This document shows, in pieces, positions 8,611-16,909 of a stretch of 64,000 nucleotides of DNA. The notes beneath the pieces are model-generated. The model searched no databases. It worked only from the letters and a program-made list of their open reading frames with translations, and was not told where the DNA came from. Every line of letters begins with the position of its first letter. Position 1 is the stretch's first letter. Where the stretch lies: the NCBI RefSeq assembly GCF_009707865.1, contig NZ_WMBA01000003.1, positions 124,001 to 188,000 on the forward strand, given 5' to 3'. Source of the DNA: Amycolatopsis pithecellobii. GTDB lineage: Bacteria; Actinomycetota; Actinomycetes; Mycobacteriales; Pseudonocardiaceae. Made by a program: the position numbers and the translations under genes.

Positions 8611-9090
8611 ATGGCGGTTCGAGCGACTGAGGACAACGGGGAACGGGTCTGTTCGACGTTGTTCCCGTCGGCCGACCTGAGCTTCCTGCTGCATGCGGCC
8701 TGTGCGCGGGTTTCCGCGGAGATCGACGGTGCCGCTCGCGAGATCGGGCTGACGGATGCACGCGATTGGTTCGTGCTGGCCGTTTTGGACGGCGGCGAGA
8801 AGCACACCCAGCTTGAGCTCAGTCGCATGGTGTGCGTCGACAAGACCACACTGATCAGCGTTATCGACCGGCTCGAGCAACGCGGTTTCGTGCAGCGCAC
8901 CATCGATCCGGCCGATCGCCGGGTGCGCATTCCGCGAATTACCGCCGCCGGGCGCCGGGTGTGCGCGAAATTCGCTGCGGCACGCGACGAGGTCGAGTCG
9001 CGGGTGTTCGACGGCATCGAGCCCGGCCGCCGGGCGCTGCTGCTCGAACTGCTCGGGCAGGTCGCCGAGCGCGAGCCTGCTGGAGTCTGA
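8611..9090 (+). CDS. MarR family transcriptional regulator
   Basis: 159 residues with a winged-helix core: LELSRMVCVDKTTLISVIDRL as the recognition region, then RGFVQRTIDPADRRVRI as the wing with the conserved DxRxxR pattern. MarR proteins usually repress a divergent gene and release DNA on binding a phenolic ligand. The divergent FMN reductase is the probable target. ATG 8611 is used; a TTG 27 bp upstream is in frame but adds nothing recognisable. No clear Shine-Dalgarno precedes it, so a short leader is possible. Confidence 0.87.
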   Translation: MAVRATEDNGERVCSTLFPSADLSFLLHAACARVSAEIDGAAREIGLTDARDWFVLAVLDGGEKHTQLELSRMVCVDKTTLISVIDRLEQRGFVQRTIDPADRRVRIPRITAAGRRVCAKFAAARDEVESRVFDGIEPGRRALLLELLGQVAEREPAGV

Positions 9091-9099
9091 CGCGCCGAC

Positions 9100-9113
9100 C
9101 ACTGTCCACAGTG
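9100..9113. terminator. Small hairpin after MarR gene
   Basis: CACTGT-cc-ACAGTG is a perfect but short inverted repeat in the 148-bp gap between convergent MarR and the MhpB-like dioxygenase. The two-base loop makes it a weak terminator candidate. Nothing else recognisable lies in this gap. Confidence 0.3.
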
Positions 9114-9238
9114 TACAAGAGGATGGCCGCAACGACCGAAACGGCAGCAAAGTCGGGTAGGCTTTTCTCGGTGGCCACATCGGACAGTGCCGGTCTCAAG
9201 GATTTCTCACGTCCGCAACGAGTTGACCCCCGGGTTGC

Positions 9239-10168
9239 TCAGCCGACGGGGAATGTGGTGCCGATGCCCATGCCGGTGATCCACTCGGGGACCGGCTCAT
9301 AGCTGGTCCAGACCAGTGGTGCCCCGGCGGCGACCTGCCCGATCAGCCAGCAGCGCACCTCGTGGCCGCCGCTGCCCGCCAGGTCTTCCAGTTTTTCGTG
9401 TCCGAGTGCGGCGACCGCCTCGGCGTCGTTCGCGCTCAGGCGGTCGAGGAACCAGCCGTCCCACTCGGTGTTCACCCGGGCGCCGGGGTCACCGCCCATC
9501 GCGCGGACCCGCGGCTCCCGGGCTGCCGCGAAGGCGCGGACATCCGCGCGGCCGTGGATCAGCGCCTCGCGGCGCTCGCCCGTCAGTTCGCGTGGGTCGT
9601 TGGAAGGCAGCCAGTGCGACAGCCCACCGCTCGAGGCCACCAGGACGCGGCCGGGAAAGTCGGCCGAGCGCAGGGCCTCGCCCAGTGCGTGTCCCAAGGC
9701 GACGCACCGGTGCGGCGAGGGCAGCGGCGGCGCCGCGGTGTTGACCACGATCGGGACCATCGGCCGCTTGCTGCCGCCGGTGAGCATCTCGTAGGTCTGC
9801 ACGATGCCGTGGTCGACGGTGAGCGAGTACGACAGAGCCAGGTCGAAGCCGGCGTCGGTCAGTCCATTATGGACGGACCAGGCGAGCTGTCCGGCGACCG
9901 GCAGCGGACCTTCGGCGCTGTCGAAGTCCCCGAAGCCGGCCGCGTGCTCGACCCCGAGGACGAACGGCGGCATCACGTCGTAGAAGTTGCCGTGGAAGTG
10001 GTCGGGCCCGATCACGACGATCGCGTCGGGGGCGAGGGTATCGACCGCGTGGCGGACCCGCTCGGCGTCGGCGAGAAACCGCGCGCCGGGACCGCCCTCG
10101 GCGGGCGGTGCCAGCAGTGTCGCGAAAGGACTGTGGGACATGCCGGCGAATCCGGCGATCTCGGCCAT
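9239..10168 (-). CDS. Type III extradiol dioxygenase, MhpB-like (2,3-dihydroxyphenylpropionate 1,2-dioxygenase family)
   Basis: 309 residues with the LigB-superfamily Fe(II) site: GMSHSP at 10-14 (H12), VVIGPDHFHGNFYDVMPPF at 51-69 (H57, H59), VDHG with H120 and a SSGGLSHW histidine near residue 190. The blocks SHSP, PDHxxGxFYDVMPPF, DFxSAxGxLPV and PEWIxGxG match MhpB of the phenylpropionate pathway. It cleaves a 3-substituted catechol meta to the side chain. Its ATG overlaps the stop of the upstream C-C hydrolase (TGATG), the partner expected to cleave its product. Confidence 0.87.
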   Translation of the reverse strand: MAEIAGFAGMSHSPFATLLAPPAEGGPGARFLADAERVRHAVDTLAPDAIVVIGPDHFHGNFYDVMPPFVLGVEHAAGFGDFDSAEGPLPVAGQLAWSVHNGLTDAGFDLALSYSLTVDHGIVQTYEMLTGGSKRPMVPIVVNTAAPPLPSPHRCVALGHALGEALRSADFPGRVLVASSGGLSHWLPSNDPRELTGERREALIHGRADVRAFAAAREPRVRAMGGDPGARVNTEWDGWFLDRLSANDAEAVAALGHEKLEDLAGSGGHEVRCWLIGQVAAGAPLVWTSYEPVPEWITGMGIGTTFPVG

Positions 10169-11079
10169 CAGGACGGGTCCTTCCCGGTGAGCAGCCAGGT
10201 GCGGTGGACGTCGAGGAACTCGGTGACCTTCTCCCACTGCGGCCAGTGGCCGGCGTCCTCGATGACGTGCAGGCGGGCGTCGGGCAACCAGCCGAGCAGC
10301 AGCTCGGCTTCGTCGAGCCCGCCGGTGGGGTCGTGGGTGGTCCATAGCAGCAGTGTCGGTGCGGTCACGCGCGACACCCAGGACGGGTCCCACGCGAAGT
10401 CCTTGCGTACCTCGGGGTCCTGCAGCACCAGCGTGTTGCCGATGGCCGTGACGAACCCGGGCCGGGAGTAGACCCGGCGGCGCAGGTTGACCAGCTCGTC
10501 GGTGACCATTTCCTTGTGGTGGAACAGGAACTCGACCCGGCGGCGCACGGTCTCGTCGCTCGGGTCGAGCACCGCGGCCATCGTGCTGTCCCGCATCTTG
10601 GCCATCACCTCGGGCTTGCTGGCGATGTTGCCGGGCGTGTTGAGCACGATCCTGCCGACCCGGTCCGGGTGGTGCGCGGCGGTCCAGGCGACCACCCAGC
10701 CGCCGAGGGACTCGCCGGACAGGTGTGCCCGCTCGATGCCCAGAGTGTCCAAAAGGGACACCAGGTGCGCGGAGAGGACGTCGATTGTGTAGGGCCGGTC
10801 CGGCAGGTCCGACCAGCCGTGGCCGACCATGTCGTAGACCGTGACGCGGAAGTCGCGGGCGAGGCCGGCCAGATCGCGGGCGTAGGCCTCGAGGTGCCCG
10901 CCCGTGCCGTGCAGCAGCACCAGGTCTTCTCCGGTGCCCGCTTGCAGGACGCGGGTCCGCACCGGCTGCCCGTCCAGCGGCACCTCGACGTAGCGCAGGG
11001 TGTGTTCGAGCTCGCCCAGCTCACCCCAGATGCCGACGTGGTCGGGGATGGGCGGGGCGGCGCGTTCGGTGGTCGTCAC
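10168..11079 (-). CDS. Alpha/beta hydrolase, MhpC-like meta-cleavage product C-C hydrolase
   Basis: 303 residues with a full catalytic triad: S124 in SGESLGGW, Asp near residue 249 in WTTHDPTGG and His near 277 in EDAGHWPQWE; the LLHGTGGHLEAY segment (about 56-67) forms the oxyanion loop. Length and motifs fit 2-hydroxy-6-oxo-dienoate hydrolases that cleave the vinylogous diketone made by the adjacent extradiol dioxygenase. GTG 11079 is the start; it overlaps the preceding cupin stop as GTGA, and the hydrolase stop overlaps the dioxygenase ATG. Confidence 0.83.
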   Translation of the reverse strand: MTTTERAAPPIPDHVGIWGELGELEHTLRYVEVPLDGQPVRTRVLQAGTGEDLVLLHGTGGHLEAYARDLAGLARDFRVTVYDMVGHGWSDLPDRPYTIDVLSAHLVSLLDTLGIERAHLSGESLGGWVVAWTAAHHPDRVGRIVLNTPGNIASKPEVMAKMRDSTMAAVLDPSDETVRRRVEFLFHHKEMVTDELVNLRRRVYSRPGFVTAIGNTLVLQDPEVRKDFAWDPSWVSRVTAPTLLLWTTHDPTGGLDEAELLLGWLPDARLHVIEDAGHWPQWEKVTEFLDVHRTWLLTGKDPS

Positions 11080-11576
11080 TGGTCCTCCCGGTGGTCGCCA
11101 CGGGCTTCGGCGATGCTCGCCAGGCCCGCGCTCTGGCGGCGGCCGACCCCGAAAAGGTTCAGCAGCCGCGAGTTCTCGATGGTCAGGAACTCGACCGGGT
11201 GCTCGGCCGAGTCGTTGTAGTGGCGGTGCCACGTCCATGGCGGGGTGTAGATGAACGAACCGGTCGTCCATGCGACGGTTTCGTCCTCGATCTCGCTGTG
11301 GCCGCGCCCCGTCAGGACAAAGTGGACGGTCTCGTGGTGGTGGCGCTGCATGTCCGAGCTTTCGCCGGCCGGGATCACCTGGCGGAAAAGCTCGAACGTC
11401 GCGGTCGGCAGCTTCCCGGCGACCCGCAACGACGTCGGGTTCGGGACCGTGCCCGGCGGGATCTCCTCGAGTTCGCCGTCATGCACGACGAGCGGCCGCT
11501 GCGCGCCGGGGCGGACGGTGTGGCTGATGCTCGCGAGGAAGTCGGTCATGGCGAAACCGGGTCCGGATGTACTCAT
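11076..11576 (-). CDS. Cupin-domain protein
   Basis: 166 residues, a single cupin barrel. The first metal motif holds H79-H81, E82 and H85 (RHHHETVHF) and the second has H117 and H119 (WHRHYN), so a metal site is intact. Such proteins range from dioxygenases to isomerases or ligand-binding proteins; the conserved EFLTIENSRLL end gives no specificity. ATG 11576 has AAAGG upstream; ATG 11549 is an alternative. It is the second gene in the SDR-cupin-MhpC-MhpB operon, coupled by GTGA to the hydrolase. Confidence 0.75.
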   Translation of the reverse strand: MSTSGPGFAMTDFLASISHTVRPGAQRPLVVHDGELEEIPPGTVPNPTSLRVAGKLPTATFELFRQVIPAGESSDMQRHHHETVHFVLTGRGHSEIEDETVAWTTGSFIYTPPWTWHRHYNDSAEHPVEFLTIENSRLLNLFGVGRRQSAGLASIAEARGDHREDQ

Positions 11577-11590
11577 GAAGCACCTTTCGC

Positions 11591-12382
11591 TCAGGCTGGG
11601 GATTCCGTGCGGCCGCCGTCGACCGTCAGCACCGTCCCGTTGACGTATCCCGCTTCGGGGGACGCCAGGAACGCCACCGCGGCCGCGATCTCGCGAGGTT
11701 CCGCGGCCCGGCCGGCGGGGATGACGGCGAGGTCCTCGGCCATCGCCGCCGCGACGTCGACCCCGGCCGTGCCGGCCCGGCTGCGGACCACTTCGAGGCG
11801 CCGCTCGGTGAGCGTCGCACCGACGGCGACGCAATTGACGGTGACACCCCGGTCGGCGTATTCGCGGGCGGCCAGCTTCGCCGCCGATGTCGTCGCCGAG
11901 CGCAGCACGGTCGACGCGGCGAGCCCCGGCTGCGGCTGGCGCACCGCCGTCGACGTGATCACGACGACGCGTCCGAAGCCGCGCTCGGCCATCGACGGCA
12001 GTGCGGCGCCCATCAGCGCCAGCGGGCCCACGACCAGCAGATCGAGGTCGTGGTGCCACTGCTTGGCGGGGACGTCGAACACCGTGCCGGGCGCGGGACC
12101 GCCCGCGTTGGCGACCACGACGTCGAGCGTGCCGTGGCGCTCGCGTACCCGGGCCACCGCGTCGGCCGCGGCGTCCGGGTCGGCGAGGTCGCACACGACG
12201 AACTCGGCGTCGTCACCGAGGGCGGACGCGGTTTCGGCGAGTGTCTTTTCCGTGCGCCCGGCGAGAACCACGCGATGGCCGCTGGAAAGCAGCGCTGCGG
12301 CGCAGGCCGAACCGATGCCGCCGGCTCCGCCGCCGACGAGGGCGACGCGGCGGTCGTTCGCGAAGGACTGGTTGGTCTCCAT
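11591..12382 (-). CDS. SDR-family protein lacking the catalytic tyrosine
   Basis: 263 residues with a classical Rossmann start GGGAGGIG (17-24), NAGG at 92-95 and serine S144 (ITSTA), but the YxxxK position reads T165-S-A-A-K169. The catalytic Tyr is thus replaced by Thr while Lys is kept. The end (YVNGTVLTVDGG) is typical of FabG-like SDRs. A standard dehydrogenase role is doubtful; it may be an atypical reductase or a binding protein. It is the first gene of the minus operon, with GTAGGA before ATG 12382, and is 41 bp from the divergent IclR start. Confidence 0.8.
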   Translation of the reverse strand: METNQSFANDRRVALVGGGAGGIGSACAAALLSSGHRVVLAGRTEKTLAETASALGDDAEFVVCDLADPDAAADAVARVRERHGTLDVVVANAGGPAPGTVFDVPAKQWHHDLDLLVVGPLALMGAALPSMAERGFGRVVVITSTAVRQPQPGLAASTVLRSATTSAAKLAAREYADRGVTVNCVAVGATLTERRLEVVRSRAGTAGVDVAAAMAEDLAVIPAGRAAEPREIAAAVAFLASPEAGYVNGTVLTVDGGRTESPA

Positions 12383-12423
12383 GATGTGTCCTACATTCAG
12401 GCCATGTCCCCGAGAGACCAAGC

Positions 12424-13230
12424 ATGAGTCCCACTGTGCGGGACTCGCGAGACGATGGTGCGGTGTCGGGCGCGCTTGAACGAGCGGCCGCGCTGCTGGA
12501 CGCGTTCGACGTGTCCTATCGCGAGCTGACCCTCTCCCAGCTCGTCGAGCGGTCCGGGCTGCCCCGCTCGACCGTGCACCGGACCGCGGCCCGGATGATC
12601 GAACTCGGCTGGCTCGACAAGCCGGGGGAGAAGTACCGGATCGGCACCCGCCTGTTCGAGCTGTCCGGCCTGGTGCCGGTGCGTCACGAGCTGCGCGAAG
12701 CCGTCCTGCCGTACCTGCAGGACCTCTACGCCGCGGCCAAGACCACCGTCCAGCTCGGCGTGCTCGAAGGCACGCGCGTGCTGGTCGTCGAGAAGATCAG
12801 CGGGCACCGCCAGCTGCCGATGCTGGACCAGGTGGGCGGCTTCATCCCGGCGCACTGCTCGGGGCTCGGCCGCGCGATCCTCGCCTGGTCGGACGCGGAG
12901 ACGGTCGGCGCGGTGGTGGCCGCCGGGCTCACCCGGCGCACCCCGCGCACGATCACCAGCGCCGACGCGCTGGAGCGCGAACTGGCCGCCGTCCACGAGC
13001 GCGGCTGGGCCTACGACCTCGAAGAAGGCAACCCCGGCATCAGCTGTGTCGCGGCGCCGATCTTCGACTTCACGGGCAACGTCACGGCTGCCCTGTCGGT
13101 CACCGGGCCGAGTGCCGCGGTGCAGCGCGATCGGATCGGACCGGCGGTGCGGATGGCGGCCGCGGCGGCGAGCCGGGCCTATTCCGCGCGGCGCTGGGCC
13201 ATGCCCCGCCCGGAGCTGCCATCCCAGTGA
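12424..13230 (+). CDS. IclR family transcriptional regulator
   Basis: 268 residues: an N-terminal winged helix (LTLSQLVERSGLPRSTVHR, about residues 34-52) and a C-terminal IclR effector domain with GGFIPAHCSGLGRAILA and GNPGISCVAAPIFD blocks. IclR proteins in catabolic clusters often activate or repress a divergent operon on binding an aromatic acid. Only 41 bp separate its ATG from the SDR ATG, so promoters must overlap the coding ends. It probably controls the SDR-cupin-MhpC-MhpB operon and perhaps the downstream flavin monooxygenase. Confidence 0.87.
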   Translation: MSPTVRDSRDDGAVSGALERAAALLDAFDVSYRELTLSQLVERSGLPRSTVHRTAARMIELGWLDKPGEKYRIGTRLFELSGLVPVRHELREAVLPYLQDLYAAAKTTVQLGVLEGTRVLVVEKISGHRQLPMLDQVGGFIPAHCSGLGRAILAWSDAETVGAVVAAGLTRRTPRTITSADALERELAAVHERGWAYDLEEGNPGISCVAAPIFDFTGNVTAALSVTGPSAAVQRDRIGPAVRMAAAAASRAYSARRWAMPRPELPSQ

Positions 13231-13329
13231 CTGGGACTCAAGTTTGGCCTACTCCTCACCGCTGATTCACGCTGTGGCACACGCCGTGCCGGGCACCCGG
13301 CGCGGATGATCGGTCGAGGAGGACCAGGC

Positions 13330-14820
13330 ATGCGCGTCGCGATCATCGGAGCCGGCGTCGCCGGGCTGACTACGGCCAAGGTGTTGCTGCAGGCCGGCCA
13401 CGACGTCGAGGTCTTCGACAAGACCCCGGATATCGGCGGCGTGTGGAGCCGGACCCGGCGCTATCCCGGGCTGACCACCCAGAGCCCGAAGGCGCAGTAC
13501 TCCTTTTCGGACTTCCCGATGCCAAGGGAGTTCCCGGAATGGCCTTCCGGCGCGCAAATCCAGGAGTACCTCGCGGCCTACGCCGACGAGTTCGGCGTCA
13601 CGCCGCGGCTGCGCCTGGACACCGAAGTCGAGTCGGTGGTGCTCGAGGACGGCCGGTGGGTGGTGACCACCGCGGCGCGGGAAACCTTGGGATACGACCG
13701 GGTCGTCGTCGCGAACGGTGTGTTCTCCGAGCCGGCGATCCCGGACTACCCCGGTCGCGCGGAGTTCGAGGCGGCCGGGGGGCGGCTGCTGGCCGGCTCG
13801 GACTTCCACGATGGTGAAGACGCTCGCGGCAAGCACGTGCTCGTCGTCGGCTACGGCAAATCCGCCTGCGACGTGACCGTGGCGATCAGCGATGTCGCCG
13901 CGAGCACCGACGTCATCGCCCGGCAGCTGCTGTGGAAGGTGCCGCGCCAGATCGCCGGTGTGCTCAACTTCAAGATGCTGCTGCTGACCAGGATGGGCGA
14001 GGCGCTGTTCCGCTACCGGCGGCTGCGCGGTTTCGAGAAGTTCCTGCACGGCGCGGGAAACCGGCTGCGACGGGCGCTGCTCAACACGGTCGGGTCGGTG
14101 TCGGTGCGGCAGTTCGGGCTTGCCCGGCACGACCTGGTGCCGCGCGGCGAGATGGAGCACATCATCAAGAACGCGATCGGTCTGGTCACCGAAGGGTTCT
14201 TCGAAGGCGTCGCCGACGGTTCCATCCGCGTCCACCGGGACCAGGTGATCACCCGGTTGTTCGCCGGCGACGGTCGTCCGATGGCGGAGCTCGCCGACGG
14301 CACCGTGCTGCCCGCCGACCTCGTCGTCTGCGCGACCGGGTTCACCCAGGGGGTACCGTTCCTGCCGGAGCCCGTTCAGGAGCGGCTGTTCGACGAGCGC
14401 GGGAATTTCCTGCTGTACCGGCAGATCCAGCCGATCGGTGTGCCGGGTCTGTATTTCAACGGCTACAACTCGTCCCTGTTCAGCCCGCTCAACGCCGAAA
14501 TTGCGGCGTTGTGGATCGCGGCCGACCTCGGCGGCGCGCTGAACCTGCCCGACGAAACGACTCGCCGCGAGGACGTCGTCGCGCAGCTCGCCTTCATGGA
14601 CACCGCCACCGACAAGCACCACAGCCGCGGCACGAAGATCATCCCGTTCTCCATCCACAACGTCGACGAAGTGCTCGGCGACATCGGCGTGCAGATCGGC
14701 CGGTTCACCCGCTTCACGCACTGGCTGAACCCGGTCGCGCCGTCGGCGTATCGGTCGCTGACCCCGAAGCTGCTCGCCCGCCTGGAAACCGCCCCCGAAC
14801 CCGTCAAAGCCCCGCTGTAG
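13330..14820 (+). CDS. Flavin-containing monooxygenase (FMO/BVMO superfamily)
   Basis: 496 residues with an FAD Rossmann motif GAGVAGL at 7-13, DIGGVWSRTRRYPGL at about 38-52 (FMO-like GGxW) and a second NADPH-binding VVGYGKSACD near residue 170. The tail has ATGFTQG and FNGYNSSLFSPLNAEIAALW. It inserts oxygen using FAD and NADPH; the substrate is unknown. ATG 13330 is chosen because GAGGAGG (13316-13322) lies seven bases upstream; an earlier ATG at 13306 has none. The cupin gene follows 15 bp after its stop. Confidence 0.83.
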   Translation: MRVAIIGAGVAGLTTAKVLLQAGHDVEVFDKTPDIGGVWSRTRRYPGLTTQSPKAQYSFSDFPMPREFPEWPSGAQIQEYLAAYADEFGVTPRLRLDTEVESVVLEDGRWVVTTAARETLGYDRVVVANGVFSEPAIPDYPGRAEFEAAGGRLLAGSDFHDGEDARGKHVLVVGYGKSACDVTVAISDVAASTDVIARQLLWKVPRQIAGVLNFKMLLLTRMGEALFRYRRLRGFEKFLHGAGNRLRRALLNTVGSVSVRQFGLARHDLVPRGEMEHIIKNAIGLVTEGFFEGVADGSIRVHRDQVITRLFAGDGRPMAELADGTVLPADLVVCATGFTQGVPFLPEPVQERLFDERGNFLLYRQIQPIGVPGLYFNGYNSSLFSPLNAEIAALWIAADLGGALNLPDETTRREDVVAQLAFMDTATDKHHSRGTKIIPFSIHNVDEVLGDIGVQIGRFTRFTHWLNPVAPSAYRSLTPKLLARLETAPEPVKAPL

Positions 14821-14835
14821 AAAGGGAGTCCGCGG

Positions 14836-15285
14836 ATGGACACTGCCACCGGCCACCACGTCATCCACCCCGATGAGGGCACGAATCTGGGCGCGATCGG
14901 GCTGGGCATCTACGCCCGGCTCACCGGCGCCGACACCAATGGCGCCTACTCGTTGTTCGAATACGTCGTGCCCCCCGGCCTCGGTGGCCCGCCGACCCAC
15001 ATCCACAGCCGCGAGGACGAGCTGTTCACCTGTGTCCAGGGCCGCGTCGAGGTCGAACTCGACGGCGTCCGGCACGTCCTCGGCCAGGGCGACTCGCTGC
15101 TCATGCCGCGTGGTGTGCCGCACGTGTTCCGCAACCCCTTCGACGAGGAGACCCGCGTCATCGCCGTGGTTTCCCCGCCGGGACTGGAAAACTACTACCG
15201 CGAACTGTCCGAACTGCCGCCCGGCCGCGACCTGAAGCTGGTGGCGGAAGTGATGACCCGCTACGGCTTGGCACTGCAGAAGTAA
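14836..15285 (+). CDS. Cupin-domain protein (quercetinase-like)
   Basis: 149 residues forming one cupin: H55, H57 and the acidic D61/E62 in THIHSREDELF, then H96 in PRGVPHVFRN, which together make a complete metal site. The pattern GxxPTHxHxREDExFxVxxG is common in small quercetin 2,3-dioxygenase-like cupins. AAAGGGAG lies seven bases before the ATG, and the gene is only 15 bp from the monooxygenase, so the two are cotranscribed. Its substrate is unknown; degraded sequence follows. Confidence 0.78.
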   Translation: MDTATGHHVIHPDEGTNLGAIGLGIYARLTGADTNGAYSLFEYVVPPGLGGPPTHIHSREDELFTCVQGRVEVELDGVRHVLGQGDSLLMPRGVPHVFRNPFDEETRVIAVVSPPGLENYYRELSELPPGRDLKLVAEVMTRYGLALQK

Positions 15286-15317
15286 ACCCCGCCCCGACAC
15301 ACGGAGAAAAACCGAGA

Positions 15318-15515
15318 ATGACCGACGATATCCACGACGAGACGATCAGCTTCGACGCCGCCGAGATGCCGATTCCGACCTGATGAAGCGGTCTCCGGGC
15401 TATCATGGACGGCCTCTCCCGGAGGCGAACAAGCCGCTCATCGAGGCGGTGGACAAGCTGGGGGCCGCGGAAAAGTCGAGATCCACGACGGCGCTGGTGA
15501 GCTCGCCGAACTGAG
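15318..15515 (+). pseudogene. Degraded start of an unidentified gene
   Basis: After GGAG (15303-15306) an ATG at 15318 opens a frame that stops after 21 codons (MTDDIHDETISFDAAEMPI...). A one-base shift near 15375 continues as DSDLMKRSPGYHGRPLPEA and on to about 15460, where a second shift gives a further open stretch (VEIHDGAGELAELSGW). The codon use looks coding, but no single frame survives. I cannot name the family. It was probably the third gene after the flavin monooxygenase and cupin. Confidence 0.4.
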
Positions 15516-15529
15516 CGGCTGGAAGCCCG

Positions 15530-15677
15530 CCGGACCGCCCTGCGGCGCGGTGAGCAGGGCCATGGACAGCTCGTCGAGGTTGGCGTCGGGGCGCAGGTCA
15601 CCTCGGTCACGCATGCGTCGTGCTTGGTTGGTCCGTTGCAGGGCGGGGTGCGTGAGGGCGCCGGTATTCTCGTGTTT
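15530..15677 (-). pseudogene. TetR-family regulator remnant (C-terminal piece)
   Basis: In one minus frame the translation reads ENTGALTHPALQRTNQARRM followed by RDRGDLRPDANLDELSMALL and a TAPQGG end. This is the typical final helices of TetR ligand-binding domains (RGxLRPDADxDxLAxALLAALQGG). A stop at about 15680 and loss of similarity at about 15534 leave only about 45 residues. It overlaps, in another frame, the 3' end of the membrane-protein gene at 15607, implying that a rearrangement joined the two. Confidence 0.5.
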
Positions 15678-16869
15678 TCACGCTGAATTCCGCGATGGCG
15701 AAGGTGTCGCCGTCGGGGATTCCGGTCGCTACTGCTCCCGCGTGTGGTTCGCCGGCGATCCAGAGGCGGCGTGAGCCCATGAGTTCGGCTGCGATGTCGG
15801 CGGGACAGTCCACGATGCGAAACCGGGCGCGCATCCCGTCGGGGAACCGGGCCCAGCCCAGCATCGGCCGACCGGGGCGGAAGTCCTCGGCCACGACCGC
15901 GGCAGCCACTTCCGTCCACGGGCCTGCCGCCAGGAGCCGTGCCGGGGACGTCACATCCCACCGCCAGTTCACGGCCGCCGCGACGGCGAGGAGGACCAGC
16001 ACCGGTAGCACCCAGGGCAGCACGCCACCCACGGTGATGACCGCCGCGGTCTCCAGCGCGACTCCGAGCACCACCACGGTCGCCAGCACGAACGTGCGGA
16101 TGCGAAGGTGTAGGCCCAAAGCTGCCCGTGAGCGCGGCTTGCGACCGGGCATGCCGAATTGATCCGACGTGAACGTGACGCGGGCAAAGTCGTCAGAGCC
16201 GGGAAACCCGGCGATGGCCGAGCCGGGCAGAGCGGCGGTGATCCACATCCGCCCGGCGTGTTCGATCGCCTCGGCCAGTGCCGGTGGGCAGTCGCGGAGT
16301 ACGAAATACCCAGGCGTGCCATCGGGAAAGGACACCGTCCCGGTGACGTCCGCGACGAGATGGTTGGCGCGCACCGGGAACGGCGTCCACGGGCCCTTGA
16401 GGACGCGCAGCATGCGGACGGTTCGCGCCCACCGGACCAGCACGAACACCGCCAGGCCAAGAGCGCAGGCCAGACCGAATGCGGCATAGAGCACGTCGAC
16501 GCCGTGCGGCGGGTGCTCGACCATGCCACCCACGACCGCCGCCGCCGGCAACCAGGCCGGCAGCAGCACGCAGCTCAACCGAATACCGCGCGCCCGCAGC
16601 CATGAGCGCGACCACGGTCGCGGTGACCACTCACCGGTCAGCCAGGGCGGCACCCGGCGCACGAAGACCAGGATCAGCGTGCACCCGAAGCCCACTGGCA
16701 GACCGATCGCGGCCGTCGAGGTCCAGCCATCAGACAGGTGGATTGCCGCGAGAGCGACGAAGACGCCGAAGAGCCACCAGCGTGGACGCCACCCGATCTT
16801 CTCGGCGCCGGATTCGGTCAGCCCGGGAACGGGCTCTCCGACCGTCGACTCGGCGCCGTCCGAAACCAC
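15607..16869 (-). CDS. Membrane protein with a duplicated extramembrane domain, function unknown
   Basis: About 420 residues. Hydrophobic segments lie near 31-46, 53-70, 98-117, 127-146, 259-281 and 283-302 (six likely helices). Two soluble segments, about 159-236 and 316-396, look like copies of each other: GPWT, then FPDG, then DCP, then a W-I, then a G-x-P-x-x-D-x-F-A end. The layout is four helices, domain, two helices, domain. No family was recognised. GTG 16869 is a guess; frames continue upstream into the LLM gene. It trails the hydantoinase operon by 40 bp and may be cotranscribed. Its last 20 codons overlap a TetR remnant. Confidence 0.6.
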   Translation of the reverse strand: MVSDGAESTVGEPVPGLTESGAEKIGWRPRWWLFGVFVALAAIHLSDGWTSTAAIGLPVGFGCTLILVFVRRVPPWLTGEWSPRPWSRSWLRARGIRLSCVLLPAWLPAAAVVGGMVEHPPHGVDVLYAAFGLACALGLAVFVLVRWARTVRMLRVLKGPWTPFPVRANHLVADVTGTVSFPDGTPGYFVLRDCPPALAEAIEHAGRMWITAALPGSAIAGFPGSDDFARVTFTSDQFGMPGRKPRSRAALGLHLRIRTFVLATVVVLGVALETAAVITVGGVLPWVLPVLVLLAVAAAVNWRWDVTSPARLLAAGPWTEVAAAVVAEDFRPGRPMLGWARFPDGMRARFRIVDCPADIAAELMGSRRLWIAGEPHAGAVATGIPDGDTFAIAEFSVKTREYRRPHAPRPATDQPSTTHA

Positions 16870-16909
16870 CGCATCACCGCCCGACTCCGGCTTCAGCTCG
16901 ACCCCGTGA

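Noticed and set aside
9091-9238. A possible small plus-strand gene between MarR and the MhpB-like gene
   Set aside because: The frame continues antisense into the dioxygenase, has no ribosome site and no recognisable content.
13267-15300. A 677-codon minus-strand open frame opposite the flavin monooxygenase and cupin
   Set aside because: It is a shadow frame; the plus strand has two proteins with recognisable motifs and good ribosome sites.
15158-15961. A 267-codon minus-strand frame through the scar region
   Set aside because: No family motif and Arg/Ser/Pro-rich; only a different frame in this stretch carries TetR-like text.
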